A model generated the notes under the pieces. That model was not told where the DNA came from, did no database searches, and saw nothing but the letters and a program-made list of their open reading frames with translations. Shown here one piece after another: positions 1-8,966 of a DNA stretch of 64,000 nucleotides. This stretch comes from Leucobacter komagatae (GTDB taxonomy: Bacteria; Actinomycetota; Actinomycetes; Actinomycetales; Microbacteriaceae). The position numbers and the translations under genes are program-made. Position 1 is the first letter of the stretch. Every line of letters begins with the position of its first letter. Where the stretch lies: the NCBI RefSeq assembly GCF_006716085.1, contig NZ_VFON01000001.1, forward strand, positions 682,001 to 746,000, written 5' to 3'.

Positions 1-98
1 AGAAACCCTCCAAGCCTGGCGCATTTCTACAACGAATCTTCGAATTTATCGTCGAGTATATGCAGCCAGTTCGCCTCGCATCTGAGAAACTAATTGAC

Positions 99-1016
99 GT
101 GATTGTTATCGCCTGCCCGGGTCAGGGCTCTCAAACCCCCGGTTTCCTCTCCGACTGGATCGAGGACGCGGATTCCCGCGCCTTCCTCGAAGCCGCTTCA
201 GAGGCCTCCGGAGTCGACCTGCTTCGCCACGGTACCGAGAGCGACGCAGACACGATCCGCGCGACCGAGATCGCGCAGCCGCTCATCGTCGCCGCCTCGA
301 TCCTGTCTTGGCGTGCGCTCGCAGCGCGCGCTGACCTCTCGCAGGTGGGCGTCGCTGGCCACTCCGTCGGCGAGTTCGCCGCCGCCGCGGCCGCTCAGGT
401 CATGAGCGAGACCGACGCGATGCGCCTCGTCGGCGTTCGTGGGCGCGCGATGGCGGAGGCCGCGGCTGCCGAGCAGACCGGCATGTCGGCCGTCGTTGGC
501 GGCGTTGAGGCCGACGTGCTCGCCGCAATCGAGGCCGCGGGGCTCACTCCGGCGAACCGGAACGGCGGCGGTCAGATCGTGGCCGCGGGCTCCCTTGCCG
601 GGCTCGCAAGCCTGGGCGAGAATGCTCCGCGCGGCGCACGCGTGATCCAGCTCCAGGTCGCCGGCGCATTCCACACGAGCTACATGGCTTCGGCCGTTCC
701 CGTGCTCGCCGAGACGGCAGCTACGACCGAGGTATCAAACCCGACGCACAAGCTGTGGAGCAACGCCGACGGCGGCCTCGTAACCGAGGGCACCTCGTTC
801 CGGGATTCACTCGTCTCGCAGATCGCGAACCCGGTGCGCTGGGACGCGTGCATGGACTCGTTCCAGGCGGCGGGCATCACCGGCCTCATTGAACTTACCC
901 CGGCCGGCGCGCTCACCGGCATCGCGAAGCGCGGCCTGAAGGGCATCCCCGCCGTCGCAGTCAAGACCCCGGCTGACCTTGAGGCTGCGGTGCAGCTTCT
1001 CACTGACGCAGCCTGA
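99..1016 (+). CDS. fabD: Malonyl-CoA:ACP transacylase
   Basis: Transfers the malonyl group from CoA to acyl carrier protein, making the extender unit for type II fatty-acid synthesis in the cytoplasm. The N-terminus carries the GQGSQ loop, followed by the nucleophile elbow GHSVGE (about residue 90) and the catalytic His in GAFHTS (about residue 190), so the family residues are all present. An in-frame ATG at 60 would add 13 residues, but the GTG at 99 starts directly at the conserved VIVIACPGQGSQ segment and is preferred. Length (about 305 aa) fits the family. It is the first gene of a fabD-fabH-acpP-fabF cluster with only 16 bp to fabH, so co-transcription is expected. Positions 1-98 show nothing else identifiable; an upstream gene may lie outside the window. 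Confidence 0.95.
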   Translation: MIVIACPGQGSQTPGFLSDWIEDADSRAFLEAASEASGVDLLRHGTESDADTIRATEIAQPLIVAASILSWRALAARADLSQVGVAGHSVGEFAAAAAAQVMSETDAMRLVGVRGRAMAEAAAAEQTGMSAVVGGVEADVLAAIEAAGLTPANRNGGGQIVAAGSLAGLASLGENAPRGARVIQLQVAGAFHTSYMASAVPVLAETAATTEVSNPTHKLWSNADGGLVTEGTSFRDSLVSQIANPVRWDACMDSFQAAGITGLIELTPAGALTGIAKRGLKGIPAVAVKTPADLEAAVQLLTDAA

Positions 1017-1032
1017 TCGAAAGGATCGAATC

Positions 1033-2037
1033 GTGGCAACCCTTGTACAGCCCACGGGCCCCGCTCACACCCGCGTGCTCTCGGTCGGCGCTTCCCGCGG
1101 CGACCTCGACGTCCCGAACGACGACCTCGTCGGCCCGATCGACTCGTCAGACGAGTGGATCAGGCAGCGCACCGGCATCGTCCAGCGCCGCCGCGCCAGG
1201 AAGGGCCTGAACGCCGTCGACCTCGCCGTTGAGGCGGGTCAGGAGGCAATCGAGAAGTCGGGCCTCGAGCTCGCAGACATCGACGGCGTCATCATCTCGA
1301 CGATCTCGAACGTCGCGGTGACGCCCTCGATGGCCGCGCTCGCGGCGCACCGGCTCGGCCTTACCCCGGCCGCCGCCTTCGATATCTCGGCCGCCTGCGC
1401 CGGTTACGTCTACGGCGTCGGCCAGGCCGACGCGCTCGTCCGCTCGGGCGTCTGCAAGAACGTGCTCGTCATCGGCGCGGAGAAGCTCTCTGACGTCGTG
1501 GACCCGACCGACCGCTCGATCTCGTTCCTGCTCGGTGACGGCGCGGGCGCCGTCGTCGTCGGCCCGAGCGACCACACCGGCATCGGCCCCACCGTGTGGG
1601 GTTCCGACGGCGAGAAGTGGGACACGATCAGCATGACATCGACCTTCGAGGAGTACCGCGAGGCTCCCGGCGTCGTCGCCTGGCCCACACTGCGCCAGGA
1701 CGGCCAGACCGTCTTCCGCTGGGCCGTCTGGGAGATGGCAAAGGTCGCGCGCCAGACCCTCGAGGCCTCGGGTATCGAGCCCTCGGATCTTGCGGCGTTC
1801 ATCCCTCACCAGGCGAACATGCGCATCATCGACGAGCTCGCGAAGCAGCTGAAGCTGCCCGAGACGGTCGCGATCGCTCGCGACATCGAGATGCAGGGCA
1901 ACACCTCCGCCGCTTCGATCCCGCTCGCGATGCACGCGCTACTCGCCGAACGCCCCGAGCTCTCAGGTGGGCTGGCGCTCACGATCGGTTTCGGCGCCGG
2001 GCTCGTCTACGGTGCGCAAATCATCGAACTTCCGTAG
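1033..2037 (+). CDS. fabH: Beta-ketoacyl-ACP synthase III
   Basis: Catalyses the initiating condensation of an acyl-CoA primer with malonyl-ACP. The 334-residue protein has the FabH signature SSDEWIRQRTGI near the N-terminus, active-site Cys122 in AACAGY, the His of IPHQANMRI and the Asn of GNTSAASIP, giving the complete Cys-His-Asn triad. The GTG at 1033 is chosen because AAAGGA lies 7 bp upstream; the open frame extends upstream to an ATG at 979 that would overlap fabD. It lies between fabD and acpP in the same orientation. The branched or straight primer preference cannot be read from the sequence. Confidence 0.95.
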   Translation: MATLVQPTGPAHTRVLSVGASRGDLDVPNDDLVGPIDSSDEWIRQRTGIVQRRRARKGLNAVDLAVEAGQEAIEKSGLELADIDGVIISTISNVAVTPSMAALAAHRLGLTPAAAFDISAACAGYVYGVGQADALVRSGVCKNVLVIGAEKLSDVVDPTDRSISFLLGDGAGAVVVGPSDHTGIGPTVWGSDGEKWDTISMTSTFEEYREAPGVVAWPTLRQDGQTVFRWAVWEMAKVARQTLEASGIEPSDLAAFIPHQANMRIIDELAKQLKLPETVAIARDIEMQGNTSAASIPLAMHALLAERPELSGGLALTIGFGAGLVYGAQIIELP

Positions 2038-2132
2038 TCTTTCGCTCGGGGGCGCACCGCGCGCCCTGTCGACTTCGCGCGCGAAGTTGCGAGAAACTAC
2101 TGCACGAGGTTTACTACAAACCCCTATCTAAT

Positions 2133-2138
2133 AAGGAG
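2133..2138 (+). promoter_or_regulatory. Strong ribosome-binding site of acpP
   Basis: AAGGAG lies 6 bp before the acpP ATG, the best Shine-Dalgarno match in this cluster. It agrees with the high translation expected for acyl carrier protein and fixes the start at 2145. Confidence 0.8.
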
Positions 2139-2144
2139 AATCCA

Positions 2145-2393
2145 ATGGCATTCAGCAACGAAGAGGTCCTCGCAGGTCTCGCCGAGCTCGTCAACGATGA
2201 GACCGGTATTGCGGCCGACGTTGTCGCCCTCGACAAGTCGTTCACCGACGACCTCGACATCGATTCGATCTCGATGATGACCATCGTCGTGAACGCAGAA
2301 GAGAAGTTCGACGTGAAGATCCCGGACGAAGAGGTCAAGAACCTCAAGACCGTTGGCGACGCAGTCGACTTCATCGTCAAGGCTCAGGCCTAA
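2145..2393 (+). CDS. acpP: Acyl carrier protein
   Basis: Small acidic carrier (82 aa) that holds growing acyl chains on a 4'-phosphopantetheine arm. The attachment serine is Ser41 in DIDSIS; the more usual motif is DSL, and isoleucine at that place is common in actinobacterial ACPs. Length and acidity match the family. The start is set by AAGGAG at 2133. It lies 107 bp after fabH and 136 bp before fabF; a stem-loop in the latter gap may separate the expression level of acpP from fabF. Confidence 0.95.
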   Translation: MAFSNEEVLAGLAELVNDETGIAADVVALDKSFTDDLDIDSISMMTIVVNAEEKFDVKIPDEEVKNLKTVGDAVDFIVKAQA

Positions 2394-2410
2394 GCGAAGC
2401 TTTCGCGGCG

Positions 2411-2446
2411 GGGATGCGCGACGACCAACACCGGTCGTCCCATCCC
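2411..2446 (+). terminator. Stem-loop between acpP and fabF (partial terminator or mRNA stabiliser)
   Basis: GGGATG at 2411 pairs with CATCCC at 2441, and GACGACC at 2420 pairs with GGTCGTC at 2433 around an AACACC loop. There is no following T-run. I infer an attenuating or 3'-protecting hairpin that lets acpP mRNA exceed fabF mRNA. Confidence 0.5.
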
Positions 2447-2529
2447 AGCCGCTCGCTTCAACACACAGACTTTCGGGAGAACTGCCCCACAAGGGCTACT
2501 CCCCCAGAGCCACGCGGAGAGCGCAACAC

Positions 2530-3771
2530 ATGAGCAAGAAGATCGTCGTCACCGGTATCGGTGCTAGTTCGCCACTTGGCGGTACCGCGAGCGATAGCTG
2601 GGAGGCGCTCCTCGCAGGCGAGTCCGGCGTTCGCACTATCGAAGCCGACTGGGTTGAGAAGTACGACCTTCCCGTTTCGTTCGCGGGGCAGGCCCGCGTG
2701 CAGCCCACGGAGGTGCTCGACCGCCCGGTCGCGAAGCGCCTCGATCCCTCCAGCCAGTTCGCGCTCGTCGCGGCGAAAGAAGCCTTTGCCGACGCCGGCT
2801 CACCCGAGATCCCGTCCGAGCGCCTCGGCGTCGACTGGGCCACCGGCATCGGCGGTATCTGGTCGCTGCTTGACGCGTGGGATACGCTCCGTGAGAAGGG
2901 CCCGCGTCGCGTGATGCCCCTCACCGTGCCCATGCTCATGCCGAACGCGCCCTCGGCCGCGATCTCCATGCACTTCACCGCGCGCGCATTCGCCCGCACC
3001 GTTGCCTCCGCGTGCGCGTCGAGCACCGAATCGATCGCCAACGCCTACGAGCACCTGCAGCTCGGCCTCGCCGACATTGTGATCGCCGGCGGCTCCGAGG
3101 CAGCGATCCACCCCGTAACGCTCGCGTCATTCTCGTCGATGCAGGCCCTTTCCCGCCGCAATGATTCGCCCGAGACCGCGTCGCGCCCGTACAACACCGA
3201 CCGCGACGGGTTTGTCATGGGCGAGGGCGCCGCGGCGCTCGTGCTTGAGACCGAGGAGCACGCGCTCGCTCGTGGCGCGAAGATCTACGCCGAGATCGCT
3301 GGCGGCGGCGTGACCGCCGATTCGTACCACATCACGGCGAACGACCCCGAGGGTCACGGCGCGATCCGCGCGATGAAGCTCGCGCTCTCGCAGGCTGGCG
3401 CGCACCCCGAGGACGTCACGCACATCAATGCGCACGCAACCTCGACGCCGGTCGGCGACATCAACGAGTACACTGCGCTGCTCGGCGTGTTCGGGGACCG
3501 CGCCCGCGAGATCCCGGTCTCGGCGACCAAGGCGGCGACCGGCCACCTGCTCGGCGGCACCGGCGCGCTCGAGGCGCTGTTCTCGGTGCTCGCGGTGCAC
3601 CACCGCGTCGCTCCTCCGACGATCAACCTCGTCGATCAGGATCCCGAGATCCCGCTCCAGGTGTCGAGCGAGCCGCAGCCGCTCGCCGACGGGCCGCAGC
3701 TCGCGATCTCGAATTCGTTCGGCTTCGGCGGTCACAACGCTGTCGTTGCGATCCGCTCGTACGACGCGTAG
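2530..3771 (+). CDS. fabF: Beta-ketoacyl-ACP synthase II
   Basis: Elongating condensing enzyme of type II fatty-acid synthesis (413 aa). The nucleophile is Cys162 in ASACASS, and the two catalytic histidines are in NAHATSTP and ATGHLLGGTGA, with the glycine-rich NSFGFGGHN near the C-terminus. The ATG at 2530 is supported by GGAGAG 8 bp upstream; the longer open frame from 2353 runs through the acpP 3' end and the intergenic hairpin and is not credible. It is the last gene of the cluster, and a strong hairpin follows. Confidence 0.95.
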   Translation: MSKKIVVTGIGASSPLGGTASDSWEALLAGESGVRTIEADWVEKYDLPVSFAGQARVQPTEVLDRPVAKRLDPSSQFALVAAKEAFADAGSPEIPSERLGVDWATGIGGIWSLLDAWDTLREKGPRRVMPLTVPMLMPNAPSAAISMHFTARAFARTVASACASSTESIANAYEHLQLGLADIVIAGGSEAAIHPVTLASFSSMQALSRRNDSPETASRPYNTDRDGFVMGEGAAALVLETEEHALARGAKIYAEIAGGGVTADSYHITANDPEGHGAIRAMKLALSQAGAHPEDVTHINAHATSTPVGDINEYTALLGVFGDRAREIPVSATKAATGHLLGGTGALEALFSVLAVHHRVAPPTINLVDQDPEIPLQVSSEPQPLADGPQLAISNSFGFGGHNAVVAIRSYDA

Positions 3772-3789
3772 CTCAACGACAACCAACGC

Positions 3790-3823
3790 GACCGCCCCGG
3801 GACTCATGAGTCTCGGGGCGGTC
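3790..3823. terminator. Bidirectional hairpin between fabF and efeB
   Basis: A near-perfect 17-bp inverted repeat (GACCGCCCC ... GGGGCGGTC with a GACTCATGAGTC core, one G-T wobble) sits in the 71-bp gap between the convergent fabF and efeB genes. There is no clear T-run on either side, but position and symmetry fit a shared terminator. Confidence 0.7.
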
Positions 3824-3842
3824 ACGTGTGTGCGGAGAACGC

Positions 3843-5156
3843 TTACTCAAACAGCGCCTGCCCGACATACTCCCCCGGGCCGATGCCGCCGGGCACCGCC
3901 CACAGGCCGGAGCCAATATGGCGGATGTACTCGTTCAAGAGATCGGGCTGCAGCGAGCGCTGCACGCGCACGAACGTGTCGGGCGAGCGTTGGAACGAGA
4001 TAAAGAAGAGCCCCGCCCCGAGCTGCCCGAGCCCGTTTGAGCCGTCAACGTAGTTGTAGCCGCGCCTCAGCATCCGGCGCCCCCTGTTCTGCGCCGGGTG
4101 CGCGAGCCGAACGTGCGCCGCGACGTCGATGACAGGCTCCCCCGAGCCAGGCAGGGCGGCGGCGAAGTCGGGGGCGTCGAACTCCCCATGGCCCGTAAGC
4201 GGCGCGCCCTCTCGCTTCGTGCGGCCGAAGATGCGCTCCTGCTCGCCAAGTGATGAGCGATCCCACGTTTCGATCGTCATTTGAATCTTCCGCGCGACGA
4301 GGTAGCTGCCACCGCGCAGCCAGGCCGGGGCTTCGTCTCCGACCCAAATGTGCTCGGCGAGGCCGGCCGTGTCCTCAGCCATGACATTCGCGGTGCCGTC
4401 TTTGAACCCGAACAGGTTGCGTGGCGTGTCCTGCGCGCGCGACGTCGACGCGGTGCGCCCGAAGCCGAGCTGACTCCAGGCGAGGTGCGCTCGCCCCGCT
4501 GCGATGCGCGACAGGTTGCGAATCGCGTGGACAGCGATCTGTGGGTCGTCGGCGCAGGCCTGCACGCAGAGGTCCCCGCCACTCTGGGTGTCGTCGAGCA
4601 GGTCGAACGCGAACGATGGGAGTGGCTCGAACTCGCGCGGCAGACGTGAGCGAAGGCCAAAGGGATCGGGATCCGGCGAGGGTTGCTCGCCGCCCTGCTG
4701 ATCGCCGCCCTGGCGCCCGACGAACAGGCTCCTGCCGAAGCCGAACGTGATCGTGAGGTTGCCCGGCCCAAGTCCGGTGGCTTCGCCGGTGTCGTCCGGG
4801 GGAAGCAGGGCGTTGTCGGGTTCCATCCCGTCGCCGACCTCCTCACCCCGGGTGAGTCTTTCGGCGGCGGCGGTCCAATCCTTGAGCAGCGCGACGAGGT
4901 CGCTCCTGGTCGCGCCGGGGTTCATGGAGAAGGCCGCGAAGTGCAGCCGATCCTGCGCTGGCGTGACGATACCCGCCTGGTGCGTCCCCCGGAAGGGCAC
5001 GGCACCCGCCCCCGGGCGCCCCGTCGCGTGCGCGTCGGGGCGCGCAGCGGCGGTCGCGACCGCGCCCCCGACGCCTCCCGCAGCGAGGCCGATCGCGCCG
5101 GCCCCGACGAGGCCGAGAAGCTGCCTGCGGGAGGTACCCGGGGTTTCGCCGCCCAC
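3843..5156 (-). CDS. efeB: Deferrochelatase/DyP-type peroxidase, Tat-exported
   Basis: Haem-dependent DyP peroxidase of the EfeUOB ferrous-iron/haem-iron uptake system. The N-terminus has a twin-arginine signal (SRRQLLGL, residues 9-16) followed by an Ala/Gly-rich hydrophobic stretch, so export by Tat is expected. The DyP signature GFKDG is at residues 250-254 and the probable haem-ligand His353 lies in LAHPAQN, with a conserved RR pair after it. The 437-residue length is usual. A Gln/Gly/Asp/Pro-rich insertion near residues 148-166 looks like a surface loop. It ends the efeU-efeO-efeB operon, starting 4 bp after the efeO stop. Confidence 0.93.
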   Translation of the reverse strand: MGGETPGTSRRQLLGLVGAGAIGLAAGGVGGAVATAAARPDAHATGRPGAGAVPFRGTHQAGIVTPAQDRLHFAAFSMNPGATRSDLVALLKDWTAAAERLTRGEEVGDGMEPDNALLPPDDTGEATGLGPGNLTITFGFGRSLFVGRQGGDQQGGEQPSPDPDPFGLRSRLPREFEPLPSFAFDLLDDTQSGGDLCVQACADDPQIAVHAIRNLSRIAAGRAHLAWSQLGFGRTASTSRAQDTPRNLFGFKDGTANVMAEDTAGLAEHIWVGDEAPAWLRGGSYLVARKIQMTIETWDRSSLGEQERIFGRTKREGAPLTGHGEFDAPDFAAALPGSGEPVIDVAAHVRLAHPAQNRGRRMLRRGYNYVDGSNGLGQLGAGLFFISFQRSPDTFVRVQRSLQPDLLNEYIRHIGSGLWAVPGGIGPGEYVGQALFE

Positions 5157-5160
5157 AGCG

Positions 5161-6375
5161 CTAGCTTTCTACGACGCCCGCGGTGAGGCGCGACATCGGC
5201 TCGCTCAGCGCACTCAGCTTCGCAGCGAGTTCGTTTCGCTTCGTCGTGTCGACGGTGTCGTACGACACGAAGCCCGCGTCATAGGATCCGTAGGTGGCGA
5301 GCGTCGCAAGCATGTCGGCGAAGCGGGTATCCAGATCCTTCGCCAGGTCTTCGCCCCCGTTCGCGACGAGCAGCTCGCGAACGGTGTCGAACGCGACCTG
5401 CGCGCCCTCGACGTTTGCCGTGAAGTCGTACAGGTCTGTGTGCGCGAACTCGTTCTCTTCGCCCGGGAGCTTGCCGTCGGGGGCCGCCACCTCGTCGAGC
5501 AGGCCCTTCGCGCCCTCCGTGATATCGGCGAGCGTCAGCGAGAAGTCAGGGCTCTTAACCTTCTCGTTGAGCTCGGAGATGTCGGCGACGAGCTGGTCCC
5601 CGATCTCGGCGCGCTCGTCCGGCGTCAGCGCGACGAGGTCATCCTTCGGGTAGTGGTTCTTCTCGGGCTGCGAGTAGTTTTCGATGGCGCGGTCAAGCCA
5701 GAGATCCTGCTCGATCCGGTGGAAGCCGGTGAACGGCAGCCCCTCTTCAATCGCTCCCGGCTTGCGGTAGTCGATCTTCGGGTCGAGGTCACCGAACTGT
5801 TCGGCGGTCGGCTCGATGCGCTCGTAGTTGATCCGCGCGATCGGGAAGAGGGCGCGCGCCTCATCATCGTTCCCGGCCTTGTACGCGTCAACGAAGGCTT
5901 CGACCTGGGGCACGAGCTCCTCGGTCTGGGTCTTCACGTAGGCAATGTACTGCGCGACGACCGCGTCTTCCTCGGGAGTTGTCGCGACCTCGTCGCCCGT
6001 GACGGTGAAGGGAGACTGCCCAACTCCGGCGCCAATCATGCCGGGCTTGCACGCGGTGAAGTACTCGCCAGGCCCGACCTGCACAGTGAGGTCACGGCTC
6101 GTTCCAGGAGCGATGTTCTCGACCTCGCCGACGATCGTGAGCTTGTTGCTGCCGAGCAGATAGAACTCGTTCACCTTCGTGCCGTCGTTCTGCACCGTAA
6201 ACGTGATGGTGCCGCTGGTGCCCGCTGTCTCGGCAACCTCGCACCCGTCATCCACCGCGCTCACCGCGATCGACTGCGCGCTCGGCGCGGCGTTCGGGAC
6301 GCAGCCAGCGAGCAGCAGCGTTGCGGCGCCAATGGCGGCAAGCGTCGCCGACCCCTTGAGTTTCTGGTGAGTCAT
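5161..6375 (-). CDS. efeO: Iron uptake lipoprotein EfeO (cupredoxin + M75 imelysin-like domain)
   Basis: Extracytoplasmic iron-binding component that feeds the EfeU permease. A lipobox LLAGC puts the lipidated Cys at residue 25. Residues about 30-130 form the cupredoxin-like domain and the remainder the helical M75 domain with its HxxE motif (HRIE in [11 protein letters not shown]). The ATG at 6375 is chosen because it overlaps the efeU stop (ATGA); the longer open frame to 6855 lies inside efeU. Length 404 aa matches EfeO proteins with the cupredoxin domain. Confidence 0.93.
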   Translation of the reverse strand: MTHQKLKGSATLAAIGAATLLLAGCVPNAAPSAQSIAVSAVDDGCEVAETAGTSGTITFTVQNDGTKVNEFYLLGSNKLTIVGEVENIAPGTSRDLTVQVGPGEYFTACKPGMIGAGVGQSPFTVTGDEVATTPEEDAVVAQYIAYVKTQTEELVPQVEAFVDAYKAGNDDEARALFPIARINYERIEPTAEQFGDLDPKIDYRKPGAIEEGLPFTGFHRIEQDLWLDRAIENYSQPEKNHYPKDDLVALTPDERAEIGDQLVADISELNEKVKSPDFSLTLADITEGAKGLLDEVAAPDGKLPGEENEFAHTDLYDFTANVEGAQVAFDTVRELLVANGGEDLAKDLDTRFADMLATLATYGSYDAGFVSYDTVDTTKRNELAAKLSALSEPMSRLTAGVVES

Positions 6376-7259
6376 TTGCGTTCCTTTCGCGAGGCACGCT
6401 GCGCGCCGTACGAGCGTACGAGGAACAGCGGCAGAGTGATGATGAGGTAGCTCGCCCATGCGAGCACCTCGAGCTTGGTCATTTCCGGCGAGAACCCGAG
6501 GGTGCCCTTGAGGAGCACGGCGAGCACGCCGTCGGGCGCGACGATGTGCGGGATCCTGAATGCCCAGCCCGCTTCCCCGAACCAGGCCGTGGCGATCGGC
6601 CCGGCTCCCTCCGGGGCGGCGATGAACGGCCCGGGAAGGAATCCTGCTTCCTGCAGATCGTGGATGCCGTAGGCGAGTACCCCCGCCGCGAAGATGATCA
6701 GCAGAACCCCCGTCCAGCGGAAGAACACCGTGAGGTTCACCCTGAGGAGGCCCCGGTAGAGCGCCCACCCGATCGCGACTGCGATCAGGATCCCTGAGAT
6801 CGCCGTCAGGAACCCGACGAGCGGCGCTGTTCCGCTCGCTCTGGTCGTCGCCCAAATGAAAAGCGCGGTCTCGATGCCCTCGCGCGCGACCGAGATGAAG
6901 CCGATCGCCGCCACGCCCCAGCCGCTGCCAACGAGGGCGCGGTCGACCTGACCCCGCAACTCACCGCTGATGCCTCTCGACATCTTGAGCATCCAGAACA
7001 CCATCCAGGTGACCATCGCAACGGCAAGGATCGAGAGCGAGCCGCCAATCGCTTCCTGCGCGGTGAACGACAACCCGTAGGCGCCATAGGTGAGAAGCGC
7101 GCCAAGTCCAAGCGAGAGCAGGATCGCCGCGGCGACACCCAGCCAAATCTTGCGGGCCGCATCCGGTCTTCCGAGTTTGCCGACATAGGCGAGCAGCACG
7201 CCAACGACGAGCGCGGCTTCGAGGCCCTCACGCAGTCCGATGAGCAGGGTCGCGATCAT
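6372..7259 (-). CDS. efeU: Ferrous/ferric iron permease EfeU (FTR1 family)
   Basis: Polytopic inner-membrane iron permease of the OFeT/FTR1 family (295 aa). Two REXXE iron-binding motifs are visible, REGLE at residues 10-14 and REGIE at 126-130, each in a hydrophobic helix, and about seven membrane segments are predicted by eye. It is the first gene of efeUOB; a DtxR/IdeR-like box lies about 75 bp upstream, suggesting iron repression. Confidence 0.94.
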   Translation of the reverse strand: MIATLLIGLREGLEAALVVGVLLAYVGKLGRPDAARKIWLGVAAAILLSLGLGALLTYGAYGLSFTAQEAIGGSLSILAVAMVTWMVFWMLKMSRGISGELRGQVDRALVGSGWGVAAIGFISVAREGIETALFIWATTRASGTAPLVGFLTAISGILIAVAIGWALYRGLLRVNLTVFFRWTGVLLIIFAAGVLAYGIHDLQEAGFLPGPFIAAPEGAGPIATAWFGEAGWAFRIPHIVAPDGVLAVLLKGTLGFSPEMTKLEVLAWASYLIITLPLFLVRSYGAQRASRKERK

Positions 7260-7331
7260 GAGGGGCAGCCTTCCCGGGCGGAGAGTTTATCTACAGCGCA
7301 GAGTTCACATACGACGCAAACATCATCTGTT

Positions 7332-7350
7332 CTAGGTAAGGCTCGCCTTA
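7332..7350 (-). promoter_or_regulatory. DtxR/IdeR-like iron box upstream of efeU
   Basis: The 19-mer starting CTAGGTAAGGCT matches 14 of 19 positions of the DtxR/IdeR consensus TTAGGTTAGGCTAACCTAA. It lies in the efeU upstream region, the expected place for an iron-dependent operator. The rest of 7260-7459 shows no gene. Confidence 0.7.
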
Positions 7351-7459
7351 CTCGGGAAGCGTAGCACAATTCATCAGATGATTGAGGGGGAGATGTTGCG
7401 CGACACGAGTACCGCCCGCGCCAGTGGCCGTTTTCCACTAAGCTAGAGCGGTATCGCGA

Positions 7460-7533
7460 GGGGCGTTAGCTCAGTCGGTTAGAGCACCGGACTCATAATC
7501 CGTCGGTCGCGGGTTCAAGCCCCGCACGCCCTA
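7460..7533 (+). tRNA. tRNA with anticodon CAU (tRNA-Met elongator or tRNA-Ile2)
   Basis: A complete cloverleaf can be folded: acceptor GGGGCGT/ACGCCCT, D-arm GCTC/GAGC, anticodon loop CTCATAA with CAT at 7494-7496, variable loop CGGTC, and T-arm GCGGG-TTCAAGC-CCCGC. The 27-43 pair is a C-T mismatch. CCA is not encoded. CAU can be elongator Met or lysidine-modified Ile2; the GGTCGC-GGTTCAAG region resembles E. coli ileX more than metT, so Ile2 is favoured weakly. Its 3' half is the integration target of the neighbouring element. Confidence 0.92.
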
Positions 7534-7535
7534 CT
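7492..7535 (+). repeat. Left attachment site (44-bp direct repeat in the tRNA 3' half)
   Basis: This 44-bp stretch, from the anticodon loop to two bases past the tRNA, is identical to 14926-14969. It is the overlap between the tRNA and the integrated element, so it is read as attL; the tRNA is kept intact. Confidence 0.9.
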
Positions 7536-7608
7536 CCTTGCGCCGCTTCGATTCTGAGGCGTCGTTCTGCATCGTCGGCTTCGGCTTGGTCGGTGTGTGG
7601 TCGGTGGT

Positions 7609-8703
7609 CTAGCTCGAATCGGCTCTCTTCGCTTCGAACTGTTGCGCTGCCGTGAGTGCCTGATCCAGTCGATTCGCCACGGCGTCAAGGTCGGTTGGGA
7701 ACAGACTCGCATAGTGTTTGAGGGTGACGCTGGGATCACGGTGACCAAGTAGCGCTGCAACGGCGGGGACAGTGGCTCCGGCCTGGATCGCTAGTGAAGC
7801 GCACGTATCGCGGAAGTTGTGCGGAGTGATCCCGTTCAATCCGGCCCGTTCGAGTGCAGGATTCAGAACGCGGAGCCGATAGTTGTTGTTTCTCAAGGGA
7901 ATGTGCGGCTGTGAAGCGTGAAAGAGGAAGGCATCTCGCGGTAGATCTGCGGCCCAGTCTAGTAGATCAGCGACGACCGAGGCGGGCAACGGAACCGTCC
8001 GCGCCTGGTGCGTCTTCAGATCGCCGAGGTGCATCACTCCGCCCGTCTCAGACCACGCATTCACCAACCGAAGTGCGCCCGTCGCCGTGAGGTCCGATAC
8101 CCGCAGCGCAGTCAGCTCACCCCAGCGAGGACCGCCATAGCAAGCGACCAGCACGAGAAGCCGGTCCTTTTGCGTCGGCATCTGCTCTGCGAGTCGTAGA
8201 ACCTCCGTGTGCGTAAGAGGTCGAGGCTCCCCGGCTTGCTGGGCAGGAAGGCGAATACCCAGGGTTGGGTTCGTGTTCGCAGCGCCGTCACGGATCGCAA
8301 GCTCGATAGTGCGCCGAAGCACAGCAAGCGCACGCCGAGCCGTCGAAGGTGACAACCGAATCGCGATGTCACGCGCCCATGCCGCAACCTCGGAGTGCTT
8401 CAACATTCCAATTGGCCGACGCCCGAATGCTGGCTCGACATAGAGCCGGAACTTCGCGCGACGGTCAGCCACAGAGGACGGCTTTCCGCCTTCGAGAGTC
8501 GCGAGCCAGAGTTCGGCCCACTCCGCAACGGTCACCGCTTCGCTGGTCGACGGATCAACCCAGCGGCCAGCGGCAAGAGCGGCCTTTGAATCACGCTCCC
8601 AGGCTTCAGCGTCACGTCTGCGAGTAAACGTCTTGCTGCCAACATAGCGGCGGCGATAGTAGAGGCGGACCCTGTAGGTTCCGTTCGGTCTCTTGTCGAT
8701 CAT
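7609..8703 (-). CDS. Tyrosine site-specific integrase
   Basis: Phage/AICE-type tyrosine recombinase of 364 aa that would integrate and excise the element at the tRNA. Residues 1-60 hold the Arg-rich arm-binding region found in actinobacterial integrases (KTFTRRRDAEAW), then a core-binding SAM-like domain. The catalytic set is visible: Arg193 (GGPRWGE), His295 and Arg298 (PHNFRDT), His321 (LGHRD) and the nucleophile Tyr331 (KHYASLF). It sits 73 bp from attL and is transcribed toward the tRNA, the usual arrangement. It is the last gene of the element's minus-strand operon, 50 bp after the excisionase-like gene. Confidence 0.95.
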   Translation of the reverse strand: MIDKRPNGTYRVRLYYRRRYVGSKTFTRRRDAEAWERDSKAALAAGRWVDPSTSEAVTVAEWAELWLATLEGGKPSSVADRRAKFRLYVEPAFGRRPIGMLKHSEVAAWARDIAIRLSPSTARRALAVLRRTIELAIRDGAANTNPTLGIRLPAQQAGEPRPLTHTEVLRLAEQMPTQKDRLLVLVACYGGPRWGELTALRVSDLTATGALRLVNAWSETGGVMHLGDLKTHQARTVPLPASVVADLLDWAADLPRDAFLFHASQPHIPLRNNNYRLRVLNPALERAGLNGITPHNFRDTCASLAIQAGATVPAVAALLGHRDPSVTLKHYASLFPTDLDAVANRLDQALTAAQQFEAKRADSS

Positions 8704-8753
8704 CTCTTCCTAACAGAAGTGCCCCGCCACAAGAGGCGAGGCACTTCACTCGT

Positions 8754-8966
8754 TCATTCAGTGGGTTCGACTACCGAGCCGTCAAGGTAGTCGTCCAGGT
8801 CGGTTGGGCGGTATCGCACCTGCACTCCAACCTTGAGGAATCGCGGGCCGCTGCCCTGACCTCGCCAAGCCCGAAGGGAGCCGACGCTGACGGTCAGGTA
8901 CTTCGCGGACTCGGTTTCGTTCAGCAGAACCGGAGCGGGCACCGGGCGCTTCGTTGCTGTTGCCAT
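8754..8966 (-). CDS. Small HTH protein, excisionase/AlpA-like
   Basis: Seventy residues with a MerR-type winged helix (HTH_17 style): LLNETESAKYLTVSVGSLRAW followed in sequence by a wing and RYRPTDLDDYL. Such proteins beside an integrase act as recombination directionality factors or regulators. Its ATG shares one base with the stop of the ATPase gene (TAATG), so translation is coupled. Function as Xis is inferred from size, fold and position next to int. Confidence 0.8.
   Translation of the reverse strand: MATATKRPVPAPVLLNETESAKYLTVSVGSLRAWRGQGSGPRFLKVGVQVRYRPTDLDDYLDGSVVEPTE

Noticed and set aside
1..98. Promoter of fabD
   Set aside because: No convincing -35/-10 pair could be fixed in 98 bp; left unannotated.
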